A stretch of DNA of 64,000 nucleotides from Erigeron canadensis. Taxonomy: Eukaryota > Streptophyta > Magnoliopsida > Asterales > Asteraceae. Below, piece after piece: positions 23,202 through 34,421 of this stretch (positions within the stretch are counted from its first letter, which is position 1; every line of letters begins with the position of its first letter). The stretch is from positions 33,613,516-33,677,515 of the forward strand of contig NC_057766.1 in NCBI RefSeq assembly GCF_010389155.1, read 5' to 3'. Position numbers and translations under genes: made by a program. The notes under the pieces are model-generated. The model saw nothing but the letters and a program-made list of their open reading frames with translations, was not told the origin of the DNA and did no database searches.

Positions 23202-24581
23202 TAGGGTTAATTGCAAAAATGGTACCTGAACTATCCATCATATTGCACAAATCATACCCATGGTTTATTAGTTACGCCCGTCAATCCGTCATACCCAAAC
23301 TTACCATTTTTCCACTCGGACCAAACCTGAACCTAACGTCCGTTAGTTGTGCTGTTAAGTGTCCCAAGTACAAGTATGAAATCTGTAGTTTTCATTATAC
23401 TTCAGGTACCATTTTTGTAATTTACCCTTATAATTAATATTTTAGTTTATAAAACTATATTTTATCAATTAGTATTATTTAATTAAAATTAATATTTCTA
23501 ATGACTCTTATATAGTAATAAATTATAATTTTTTTAAAAAACTTTTAATATTTTTTAAAAAATATTTACTTTTATTTTATAAATAATATTTACTTTTTAT
23601 AAAAGATTCTTTCTATTCTTTAAAAGTTATTAATTTTTTATAAAAAATGTATTTTATTAAAAACTATAAATATATTGAATTATAGATCCATGATTATTTT
23701 GATAAATGCGTATCTTCATAATTATTTATTTAAAAAAAAAAACTATTGCATGGTGGACCGGTGGTTGTGTAGGTACAAATGTGATACAAGATATTAAAAC
23801 ATTCTTTTTATTTACTTTTTCTAAAAGAAGAAAATAAATATTGAAATACACATCTATCAAAATCATTATAGATACACAATTCAATATGTAATACTTTTTA
23901 ATAAAATTTAAATATTAAAAAAATAATATCGTTTATAGACTAATAACAGTTTTTTTATAAAATAAAATGTTATATTTTAAAACAATATAAATATCTATAA
24001 TATATTAATAAAATTTTATAAAATTTTAATTGATTACTACATAATAATCATTAACAATAATATTTTTAATTAATTAACATTACTAATTGATAAAATATAA
24101 TTTTTAAAAGTAACGTATTAATAATAAGGGCAGATTACAAAGATAAAGTATTAATATTTATTAATAAATGTTAATAATTTTTTATAAATAATATTAATAA
24201 GTTTTTATAAATTTATAAAGTTATAATTATAAAGTTGTAATAAATATTAATAAATTTTTATAAAATTATATTTTATTACTAAATAAAAGTCATTAACAAT
24301 ATTAATTTTTATTAAATAATACTAACTAATAAAGTATAGTTTTATAAACTAAAATATTAATATTAAGGGTAAATTATAAAAATGGCACCTGAAGTATAAC
24401 GAAAATTACAGATTTCATACATCTACTTGGGGCACTTAACAACACAACTAACGGACGTTAGGTCTCAGTATGGTTCGAGTGGAAAAATGGTAAGTTTGGA
24501 TATGACTGACGTAATTAATAAATCCTGAGTATGATTTGTGCAATATGATGAAAATTCAGATACCATTTTTTATAAATTAAG
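23202..24581. repeat. Foldback-type element with arms of about 340 bases
   Basis: The left arm starts TAGGGTTAATTGCAAAAATGG and includes ACCTGAACTATC and AACGTCCGTTAGTTGTG. The right arm is its reverse complement (CACAACTAACGGACGTTAGG, then ...AAAATTCAGATACCATTTTT). Complementarity reaches about 23545 on the left and 24240 on the right. The AT-rich centre holds a further degraded piece of the arm end (about 24010-24145, ending TAATAATAAGGGCAGATTA). The GGGTTAATTGCAAAAATGG start is a familiar dispersed motif of non-autonomous plant elements. No transposase is seen. Confidence 0.75.
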
Positions 24582-24584
24582 ATT

Positions 24585-24700
24585 CATTTGTGAGTGCGGG
24601 GATTTTATGAGATATGCAATATTAGAGATTGGTGCATGTGGACAGTGACACCCTCTACAATTGTATTTTTCCTACCATTATTCGTGGCATACCTTGTTTT
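24585..24700 (+). repeat. Block shared with 26950-27062, copy 1
   Basis: The stretch CATTTGTGAGTGCG...AGATTGGTGCATG..GGAC...ATTGTATTTTTCC is also present, with about 75-80 percent similarity by eye, immediately before the copia RNase H fragment at 27062. Confidence 0.6.
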
Positions 24701-25205
24701 CGATACAAAACTCAAAATATAAAGTCGTGATATTTCATCCTTATATCGACGACGTCCCTATATGACCTTAACTGCTCATTTAACTCCATTTACCTTTGAC
24801 TAAAAAAAGTCAAACATGACATTGTGAGACGAGGGAAGTATATATTAAAAAGCGAACATGTACTTTAATTAGAAACTGAAAGAAATGAATACACTATACA
24901 GTATTTATTTTGAAACATATGCAACTAACCACCTAGCAAGAACGATCAAAGTGTATTAAAATCCCAAACGATGACATGATTTAGTAAACTTGTCTGTGTT
25001 ATTTACAAATTTCGTAAATTATGACAACTAACCACCTAGCAAATATGAATGCTTAAAGAAATTGGTCCCTCTTGAAGTTAATACACAATAATTGAGGTTT
25101 GACCATATAAATTATACGAACACAAAAAGAATATTTATTATCAAAATCGATAGACAAAAACTTAACAAATCAAATTAAGATATTTAAAATGAACCAATAT
25201 ATATT

Positions 25206-25393
25206 GAGAAAAGTGAATATAAGGCTGTACTGGCACCTAAACTTAGGTGTGGAACCCCTCACATATTAATTTTTTTATATTTGTTGAATTTTAATTAAAT
25301 CACATGCCCCATGATTTTTATGGATTAAAAAAACAATATGTGAATGTTCCACATCTAAACTTAACTACCTAACAGCCTTATATTCCCATCGCC
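25206..25393. mobile_element. Short MITE family M1, copy 3
   Basis: Arms GAATATAAGGCTGTACTGGC and TAACAGCCTTATATTCCC in inverted order, with CTTAGGTGTGGAACCCCTCAC next to the left arm. The centre is in reverse orientation relative to copy 1 (CATGATTTTTATGG). Confidence 0.75.
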
Positions 25394-25936
25394 CATATAT
25401 ATTTGTTACATTGTATGGAAAACCACCAAAATAAACGCGAAACACCACCAAGGTTTAACATGCATGTGAATAACATCCGTTTCATAAAAATTGGTTTTCT
25501 TTTTTCATGTGTTCACGTGTCTCTTCATGGTCTTTATCAAACCCTGTACGTTAATTGCCTCATGTTTATCATAGTCATGATTTTGTCACACTTATCTTCA
25601 TAAGGTTTTCATCGCCAAATATATACTTTCACATGTCTTCATGATCTTCCTGTTGTTCATCTTCAATTTCATAAATAGTCTTCCGTTTGTCTTTGTATAT
25701 ATGCGCATGTGAATATGCTCTGCGCCTTTGCCGGCATATATATGTCGTCAATGTGTACGTGTAATATACATGTGAATGGTTCATGTGTTTAACATTAATT
25801 GTTCTTTAATTAGTTTTAGTTTTATTTTTGATGTTTACACATGTATACATACATATGTGATAGTTATTTGTATCGTGTGCATTTTAAAAGTGTTCTTATC
25901 GGAGTGTTACCCTATTAGTGTTACCTTATTTTTATA

Positions 25937-26712
25937 TAGGGTAACACTCCGGTAAGAACACTATTAAAATAAGAATGATGACAACACTTAAAAACATCAT
26001 TTTGATGCATTAAAACTTCATAAAACTAACATAGTGCATAACTAATTATCATTATTTAAGTGTTTAACAACACATTGATCCGTCAAAATCGAAAAAATCA
26101 CGTTTTTTGTTGGATGCATCATTTTGATGAATATGCATCCTTTAATTTGACAGAGCAATGTGTTGTTAAACACTTAAATAATAATAGTTAGTTTTACACT
26201 ATGTTAGTTTTATGGACTTTTAATGCATCAAAATGTAGTTTTTAAGTATTTTCACCGTGTTCTTATTTTAAGGTTGTTCTTTTTTGATTGTCCCTATATA
26301 TATATATATATATATATATAGGGAGACAATCAAATAAGAACAGTTTTAAAATAAGAACGGTGAGAACACTTAAAAAAAATCATTTGGATGCATTAAAAGT
26401 CCATAAAACTAACATAGTGCATAACTAATTATCATTATTTAAGTGTATAACAACACATTGACCTGTCAAAATCAAGAAAATCATGTTTTTTGTTTTGTGC
26501 ATCCATCTTGGATGCATATTCTTCAAAATGATGCATCCACCAAAAACGTGATTTTTTTTAATTTTGACGGATCAATGTGTTGTTAAACACTTAAATAATA
26601 ATAATTAGTTATGCATTATGTTAGTTTTATGGACTTTTAATGCATCAAAATGATGTTTTTTAAGTGTTCTCACCGTTCTTATTTTAAGATTGTTCTCACT
26701 GAAGTGTTACCC
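25937..26712. repeat. Two tandem copies of a palindromic foldback element
   Basis: Copy one (about 25937-26305) and copy two (about 26322-26712) have the same order of motifs: TAAGAAC, GAACACTTAAAAA, TGATGCATTAAAA, AACATAGTGCATAACTAATTATC, AAGTGT..AACAACACATTGA. The same motifs return inverted in the second half of each copy, so each is a near-perfect palindrome with arms of about 170-190 bases. A (TA)n tract separates them. The outer ends carry TAGGGTAACACTCCGG and its inverse. Confidence 0.75.
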
Positions 26713-26726
26713 ATGTATTATATATA

Positions 26727-26764
<38 letters not shown>

Positions 26765-26949
26765 CAGTGTGCTTTTTGTTTTTTGTTGCAAAGAGCCCTG
26801 ACGGTAGATAGCTCTGACTGTAGTAATAGAATTTGGTACACAAGCAGAAATTTCAACACAACAGCTAGAAATCCCTAGTTGTTGTGTTGCGCGGGTACGT
26901 GTCTAAGTATATGGTGAATATATAGAGCAAAGATTCATGCCAAACATGA

Positions 26950-27062
26950 AGTTAGGATAGAGACATTTGTGGGTGCGAGCATTATGTGAGTATGAGATAT
27001 AGTGTTACAAAATAGAGATTGGTGCATGCGGACGATGTACAGATTGTATTTTCCCTGCCACT
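26950..27062 (+). repeat. Block shared with 24585-24700, copy 2
   Basis: Similar to the earlier block up to TTGTATTTTCCCTGCCACTATT. The copia coding frame becomes recognisable directly after it. Confidence 0.6.
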
Positions 27063-27501
27063 ATTAGCTGAGCTTAAAGTCACCGGATATTGTGATGCTG
27101 GATTTCAGACTGATAAAGATGATACAAAATCTCAGTCAGGATATGTCTTCGTTTTTAATGGAGGTGCAGTAGATTGGAAGAGCAAGAAACAATCTACAGT
27201 TGTTATGTCTGCTATAGAGTCTGAGTATATAGATGCTTCAGATGCGGCCATGGAAGTTGGCTGGATCAGAAAGTTTATTTCTGGGCTTGATGTGATGCCA
27301 TCAAATAACACTCCAATGGATTTATATTGTGATAATTCGGGAGCAATTATCATTGCCAATGAACTTGGGGTTCAAATGGGTGCTAAACATCACCAAAGGA
27401 GATATCACTACGTTCGTGAGCAAATCGAATCGCGTGAAATCAAATTACTCAAAGTTTACACAGATTATAACTTGGTGGATCCTTTTACAAAGGCATTGTA
27501 A
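27062..27501 (+). pseudogene. Ty1/copia retrotransposon RNase H fragment
   Basis: One open frame shows the copia RNase H pattern in order: ELKVTGYCDAGF, QSGYVFVFNGGAVDWKSKKQ, the Glu of SAIESEY, LYCDNSGAI, the AKH..RRYHYVREQIE helix and VDPFTKAL at the C-terminus. Reverse transcriptase, integrase and gag are missing, so this is a truncated relic even though the remaining frame is open. The downstream DNA leads to a polypurine tract (28411-28420) and an LTR at 28422, which fits the 3' end of one element. Confidence 0.85.
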
Positions 27502-28421
27502 AAGGGAAAGCTTAATAAGCATGTAGAAGGCTTAGGTCTTAAATATTGCTAGTTATATCATGTAAATCTGTGATTGGTATTTGGATAATGGGATGTTAAA
27601 CAATTGTTATTTTCAATAAATGAATATTTATACGCGGTATAAGTGGTTTCATTTTATAATAATTGTGTCCTATATTTGCATGTTTAGATCCATGAATATT
27701 TAAAATATTCTAAATGTTCATTGTCGATTAATTATATGGGAATATGATTAAAGTGAGACAAATGTGAGAAATTGGTGAAAATATTTAAGGGAATATTTTG
27801 AAGATTGTGGATTTCTTACCAAACTCACATGATATTCAAAAGGAATATTGGACTTACCCCACATAACGAATTATCATTTTATGGATCGGCATCATTAAAT
27901 GAGATTCGTAAAATGATTATTTTATTTATCCTTAGACTTGAGATACAAGTGAGTTATGCTTGTGTGGATTGCATTTTTAGATATTGTTCATAACTGTCCT
28001 GAACAAGGTAGTAATAAAAGGCTATTTTCAAAAATCTTAAGAAACGACATGGCCAGACACTTGTAGTCAATACAGGATTTGTTCCTTTAACTTGCAACTG
28101 AAGTATGATACCATTTGGCGCCCTCATTAATTAATTTAAGATGTTTGTGTGGCCACACCCAAATGAACTCAAGAGAAAGTCTTGACTAATTTGGTAATCT
28201 TGATTAATTGTAGAAATGAGAAACATAATCGTTAATTTATGAAATAACATTTATCCATATTCATAATTAACAAGGGTATCTGAACAAAGGGATATTAAAG
28301 ATTAAATCATTTCAAATTGACGATTTAAGAAATTATTCTTAAATATTTCTGGGAGCATTGGCGTGTTGCTAGACGCTAACCAATGTTATTACTTTTATAA
28401 ATAGCATGCTCAAGTGGGAGC

Positions 28422-29169
28422 TGTTGGAGTGTGATCATGTTAATTATAAAACGTATGTCCGGAAATAATTTAAGTCTACGGGGTCACACGAAATGACACA
28501 GTAACTCTATATTATTTATTAGTATATTAAAGTAATATATTAATTAAAATATAATCACAAATGATTAATTAAACTAATTAAAGGGTTAATTGTATTTAAT
28601 TAATTATAGAGGAGGTGTTGGTTTGAAATTAGGAATTAGAGTTGTTTCCTAATTCCATCCATAGGGGGCCGAAATTATAAGGTTTCTAGAACTCTTAGGA
28701 TTGCTTGTTCACCAAGGTAAAAACCCTTACATATTAGCCTATAAATAGAGGGATAATTCCAAGGGTTTTTCATACACACAATTTGCAAAGAAAATTTCTC
28801 TCCTCTCTCCCTCTCTCTATCAGCCGAAACCCACTCCCAAAGGGTTTGGTTTTTTGCTTTTTAGCTAGGAAAAAGGGTTTTTGGTTTTAGCTAGGGTTTT
28901 GATTTAGAGGGTTTAAACAAAGGGTTGTTTGGTTTGTGATTCGGGTACTAGTATACAATATACGGGGTGTCTAGTGTGCGATCGTAGAAGGGTTTTACTT
29001 TAAAACCTAATTCATCATAATAATAATATCATTATTATTTATTGGAGCTTTGCATAAGGTACACGTCTCATAACTATTATTTGTTAATTAATTTGATTGC
29101 ATATATGTTTCGATTTTTCTGTTGCGTATACTCGTGATTATATGTGTTTGTATATGTCATATTCTAACA
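28422..29169 (+). mobile_element. 3' LTR of the copia relic, 748 bases
   Basis: It begins TGTTGGAGTGTGATC right after the polypurine tract AAGTGGGAGC and ends CATATTCTAACA. CTATAAATAG (28739-28748) is a good core promoter. Related in sequence and layout to the LTR at 35309-35991 on the other strand (shared TATGTCCGGAAA, TTTAAG..TACGGGGTCA). The 5' LTR is absent. Confidence 0.8.
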
Positions 29170-29426
29170 GAAGATGGTACAATGTTTTTCATTCAAATAG
29201 AAACACATATATGTTACGATGATGAGCAAGTTACAAATGCCACTAACTTTTCATTTTTGCATAACCTAAATCAAACTACCTTTATTTGTTTGAAAACACG
29301 CACTCACACAAATTGTGCATGTATGTTACAACATCATGACTGCCAAAGAAAATTAAAATAATCAATTTTTCATAAGGTATACACACCATTTTTGCTAGTT
29401 GTTTTTATGTATTTTCAACCTATTCG

Positions 29427-29580
29427 GTTTTGGTACCGAAAAACCAGTACCGGTATCGGTATCGGTACCGAACCGGTACCGTACCTATGTAATCGGTACG
29501 GTATTCGGTTCTCAGTTTTGGCTATTTTCGGTTTCGGTACTAGTCGGTTTCGGTACGGTTCGGTACCGAAAACCACCCCT
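29427..29580. repeat. Small repeat rich in GGTACCG/CGGTACC
   Basis: A 150-base block made of GGTACCGAA, CGGTATCGG and CGGTACGG units in both orientations, ending ACCACCCCTAGGG. Probably a degraded hAT-type MITE end. It creates two overlapping spurious open frames. Confidence 0.5.
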
Positions 29581-30084
29581 AGGGTCGAGTGATGTGCCTA
29601 GTCCAAAAGAGATGATGGTCAATGGCATATTTTAATCGACAGCGGTTGGTAGTCGGCGCTGGTTGGTGGCGATGGCTACCATGGATGTGGTTGGTGGCGG
29701 CAAGAAAGATGCAGGAATATAAAGCTGAAGGTAACATAGGGTTCTATGCTTGGTAGGGCTTTTTTGTCTAATTGATTGAATTTCATAGGAATTGTAAACT
29801 TTCCATTGATATATTGAAGGAATTCTAAATTCCTTGTTTTAAGGAATTCATTGGAAAATTTTAAATTCCAATTTCTTCATTTCTTCAACCAAACACACTT
29901 ATGATGCAATTCAACAATCCAATTCGTATGAATTCCATAGGATTCCCACCAACCAAACGGGTTTATATTCCTAAGGGGATATAAGGTTTATTACTTGGAA
30001 AGTAATACTATTTAGGAAATGATTTTAAACCCTAAAAAATAAATTAGGAAATGATTTTAAACCTACAAATTAAATTAAGTAGAC

Positions 30085-30331
30085 AAAAACCAACTGGGTT
30101 GGATCAGTGGTTGGAGCTCATGCCTCTAGAAACAGAGGTCATGAGTTCGATCCTCATGCCCAGCAAGGCTGGAGGTCCTTTTCTACCTATGGTAGATACT
30201 GGAAGTAGCCTCTCTACCTTTGGTAGGGGTAAGGCTGTCTACATATCAACCTCCCCCATACATCGTCAAAGACGGTATTGTGACCCAAAACCCGTAGAAG
30301 ACGGCATTGGGAGTTACATTACTTTACTTTT
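30085..30331 (+). mobile_element. tRNA-derived SINE, family A, copy 3, with an 18-base target duplication
   Basis: Box A-like TGGATCAGTGG (30100-30110), box B GTTCGATCC (about 30147-30155), then the shared body (CTTTTCTACC, CCTCTCTACC, TCAACCTCCCCCATACA). The perfect repeat AAATTAAATTAAGTAGAC stands at 30067-30084 and 30332-30349, which fixes both ends and shows insertion by LINE-type target-primed reverse transcription. Confidence 0.88.
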
Positions 30332-30385
30332 AAATTAAATTAAGTAGACGCTTAGGAGCATCTTTACAGAAAGATATCAATGAGC

Positions 30386-30470
30386 TAGCTATTAGTTTAC
30401 TGGCCCAAGGTGGATATCGGAGACATCGCCTCTTTGGTAGTCTCGGGTTCAAATCCGAGAATTACCGTTG
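30386..30470 (+). mobile_element. Possible tRNA-derived SINE head, third type
   Basis: GGGTTCAAATCCGAG (30444-30458) matches a box B, and TAGTTTACTGGCCCAAGG upstream is a weak box A. No second copy in the window, so the call is tentative. Confidence 0.3.
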
Positions 30471-31146
30471 ATTATTAACTTAGAAAAAACGAAAACATTT
30501 GATGCTTAAAAAAGCTAAAAAAGTATACGCTTAGAAAATAATAGCAAATGTCCTGCACCAATCAGTGAACCACTATCCAACTTGTTGCAGCTCAACCTTT
30601 TAAACTAATACTCCGTAGTAAGTTTTTTTTTATAATATTTTTGAAAGGCTTTAAATCAATAGTAGTTATAAGTTCGAAATTCTGTATTCTTGTTTAGATA
30701 AAAACAGTGTAGCATTAATGGAGTTAATTTAATATTTGATAACGATGCACCATTTGTAACATTCGATGCCCAACTATAATTGATCAGTATCGAAAGAAGA
30801 GTTTTGGCCAACTAATGAATGTGTGTTTTAATTTCGTAACATATATATTTCAAAGCTTAGAGGCTCCTTATCGAGTTTTAGCAATGGGTTCCTTATCGAG
30901 TTTACTAGCAAAGTGGTCCTTTATGTGTTGTATGAAATGACAATGTTACCCTTGCACATGATGGCCTTATGAAGACTTGACGACACCTGCCAACAGTTAT
31001 GTTAAGAGGAGCCAAAACATTGCATAAAATTCTTAAATGAGGAAACTATTGTAATGATATTCAAAAAGGTACCCATTGTTAAAATGAATAAATCATAGGA
31101 ACCAATCTTGTAATCAACTCAAATAGTTGGTTTACTTTTAACTAAA

Positions 31147-31186
31147 CTAGATGGGTGCTCGCGCGTTGCGGCGATATTAACAACTT
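31147..31186 (-). mobile_element. Helitron-type 3' terminus
   Basis: On the minus strand GCCGCAACGCGCGAGCACCC is followed by ATCTAG and T, the typical Helitron 3' layout. The body would extend to the right. No 5' end was identified. Confidence 0.5.
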
Positions 31187-31788
31187 ACAACATGTTCTAC
31201 GCTTACCGTTCAATAGAAAGACCATTTTTAAAAGAGTTTCGTTGTATGTCTGTGTGATGATAGTCTCGGGGATTGAAATTTTTAAGGTTATTTTAGTCTA
31301 GTGGTGTATGTGATATATAAAAGATGTAAAAGAAAAAGGGTGTAATATAGTTTTTTAAATTTTTAATTACCTAAAAATGGAAATCAATTTGCTTTATAAG
31401 AGATTATAGACATGCATTTAAATTTTAAATATTTAATTTTTTGTATTAGCAGTTTTAACAGGTTGATGGGTTTTAAACAGGTCACTATAGTTAACCAAAC
31501 TCAACCCAAATATTAAAAGTCTTAGTGAAACTGGCTCTTGTGTTTATTCCGAATGTTATGGCGCAAGTGTAAGGGCTAACATATATAGTGAAGTCGATCA
31601 ATAGTTTGAATGGAAAAGGTATAATTTCGTTCCCAGCATATAATCTATATGATTTGTGTAACACATAATTCATGATTTGTAACACATGCATTGTTGTTTT
31701 ATTTTAAAGTAGGATCGAAGTGTTTTTTTTCTGTTTTTTTTTTTTTTAATTAGGATTGTGATATTTGTTTTTTAAGTATGATAATGGG

Positions 31789-32737
31789 TGTTAGGTCCAG
31801 TTTTTACTGGACTAGCTCCAGACTTGAAGACTGGAGTAATCCTGAAGATTTGTCCAGAAATTATGGAAGTCCAGTAAGCGTCTACTTGTACAGGAAATCT
31901 GGAGTCCTCCAGATTTGATTATTGAACTTCACTCCAGTCCAGATCTACTCCACTGAAGAACATTCTCACTGAAGACAAAGTCTGAAGTTTGAAGAAGAAG
32001 ACTGACATATGGCGGAGCCCACTGGCAGACTTACCGGATCAACAACTGGAGTCCTTGTCAGTGTTCTAGACCTTACAAGTCTGAACACTGATTACGGGGA
32101 ATTGACTTTATGCCTTTACACGCTTTTACCCGGATATCTCTTTTGTCCCTTGTAAAGGTTTTACACGCGTGTAAAGGTGGTTGGCTAAAAGGTGACAAGT
32201 CACTATCAAATGTGACTTTATCCTTGTACTTTTAGTATTGCATTTAAAGAAAATACCAAAGTTCCTTAAATGCTCTCAACCATATTTGTACGGCAAAATA
32301 ATCACTGTGGAGATTATTTTGCCTATAAATACTAAGTCATTTTCCTCTTTCAACTTACTTTTTGCAATTTGGTGAACTTGTCTAAATACTCTCGATCTAA
32401 GCAGTTATACTTCACAACTTTAAGTATTTCGATCAAGGAGATTATTTAGCAAATATAGATCATTTGTAATTCATAAGGTTGTTTAGATATTTACTTTGGT
32501 ATTATCTAGGTTCCGCAACAACCTTGTATTTTGTTTATACATCAATAAATAAAATACACATTCAAAATTACTTTTGTGTTCCACCTCATTTAACTTGTTT
32601 ATTTATTGCTTAAGTCTTGTATTTACTTATTTATATTCTTGCATTTATATTTACGTAAATACTAGTCCTTATCTAGTCTATACTTGACTTGTTGTATTTT
32701 ACACTCGTGGGTTAAACCATCGGTGAGGGACTTCACA
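31789..32737 (+). mobile_element. Solo LTR, 949 bases, same family as 10165-11083
   Basis: It begins TGTTAGGTCCAG, ends GGGACTTCACA and is flanked by ATGGG at 31784-31788 and 32738-32742. CTATAAATAC (near 32321) is the core promoter. Motifs shared with the inverted copy at 10165-11083 include GTTGTTTAGATATTT and GTTCCGCAACAACC. No internal sequence remains. Confidence 0.85.
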
Positions 32738-32742
32738 ATGGG

Positions 32743-34421
32743 AAAAGATTTTCTTAAGTTAAAGAAAAATCAAGGGTCAAAATTTAAAGATTATTTTTGA
32801 ATCTTGACCCTTGATTTTAATTTAAAGGTCAAGATTACCCATGTTATGATAACTTGAGGGAATCTATTCTTATTTTTTTTTTCAAGTCTTTTAATGTTTT
32901 TAATTATTAATGTAAAATTATTAAAATAATGTTATTATTATTAATAAAAGTGTTTACTTAATTTGTCTTTACATAATAATAAGTAATATTAAATTATTTG
33001 ATTGATGGTATGGTCAACAAATTTCAAGAAACTCTTCTTATAGACAGATAAGCGTGAGTTTTGAGAGAAATTAAGAAATTTCAAGAAGTTGATTAATATG
33101 ATCACAACTTGCGGCGGAATTTTGTTTTAAGGAGTGTCAATTTGTTAAAAGGTAAATACGGTAATTTAGTGTTCTAGTGTATGAAGAAGCATTTTGGGAA
33201 CCATAAATATGATGAAGGGGGTTTTTTGGAAAAAAAAAAGCTTAATTTCTTAAAACATACCACAAATAAAAACACAAAATGCTTTATAAAGGAGTAGTAA
33301 AGATAAGCCCAGAGCTAAGAATGTTGTTAGCGTCTCATATATCTTTATATCCCATTAACTCGCTTTCATGAATTCTATGTTATGTTTCACCATCATTTTT
33401 ATCATCAAGATTTAATTCAATTTTTTACCAATTATGAAATGTCTAATATAAAAAGCTGTTTAGATTATTTGGTATGAGATATCCTAAAGAAGAGATGTCT
33501 TTCACATGAGGAACCATGTCATCAAACTTGGCATCTTGCAAAAATATAAGGGTGAGGCAACTCTTTTTGGTGGAGAGTTTATCAACAAGTTGCAAAAAAA
33601 ATGAATAATAGAATGATAGAATATTGGTTTATGGGAAATAGGAAAAGGAGAGAGAGAGAGCGCAAAGAGTTGGTCAAGGTTAGGCACAACCGTGAAGAAC
33701 AAAAAATGGGTGGAACGCCTATAGGGGTGACGTAGATGGCGTCCTCCAAGCGTTTTGGGGCGGGGTAGGATGGAAGACGCTATACAACTTAGCTTACTAT
33801 AATTACTATAAATAATATAATCCACAAAGATATGAGTAATTAACTTAAAAAAATATTAAATACGTACAAACTTTAGAGATACACATATAAAAAGAAGCCA
33901 TATAAAATGTTAGAAATCCACTTTAGAATTTTATAATAAATATATAATTTAATATAATTATTTTATGCATCATATCATAACAATAGTCTTTATGAGTTGT
34001 ATTTACTAAAATCTTTTTAGCTATTCATTCTTTGTTCTTTATTTTTTGTATTTACTAAAATCTTTTTAGCTATTCATTCTTTGTTCTTTATTTTTTGTTT
34101 ACAAAAAGCAGCCAAAAACACATATCCATGTCTTAAGTTTTACATTGCATCAATACATCTTCAATATGTATCTATCTTCGGACAAGATTGTGCTTTTAAT
34201 TTGAAAAAGAAATAAGTCTAGCTTTTGAGTAAGCGGTCGATAGATATATATTCTTGAAATTCAAACATCCGCAATTCATATGAAATAAGATCAATACATG
34301 ATACAACAGAATTGTCCCATATATTATTGTAATAATATATTTATTCGGTACATAAAGAAGCCAAAAGGTTCACATTTTTTGCAACCTTCAAAGCCTTTCA
34401 TCATGCATGCCAATCCTGTAG
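32743..34421. other. Intergenic DNA, no gene seen
   Basis: AT-rich, with an inverted pair near 32760-32830 (AAAAATCAAGGGTCAA and TTGACCCTTGATTTT), a 49-base tandem duplication listed separately, and a GC-richer patch at about 33710-33780. No coding region is supported. Confidence 0.4.
33998..34095. repeat. Perfect 49-base tandem duplication
   Basis: Two identical copies of the unit TGTATTTACTAAAATC...TTTATTTTTT lie head to tail. Perfect identity suggests a recent event. It lies about 330 bases beyond the stop codon of the lipid-transfer gene. Confidence 0.9.

Noticed and set aside
24720..24842. Another Stowaway element (GACGAGGGAAGTATA end)
   Set aside because: Only one end is recognisable and the CTCCCTCC partner is missing, so it is at most a fragment.
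29392..29635. Two overlapping frames rich in Arg/Gly/Thr and Val/Pro/Ser
   Set aside because: They follow from the GGTACCG/CGGTACC repeat composition.
6802..30331. tRNA genes at the box A/box B pairs
   Set aside because: The regions do not fold into a cloverleaf with acceptor stem by eye, and the same long body follows the boxes in every copy, so they are SINE heads.
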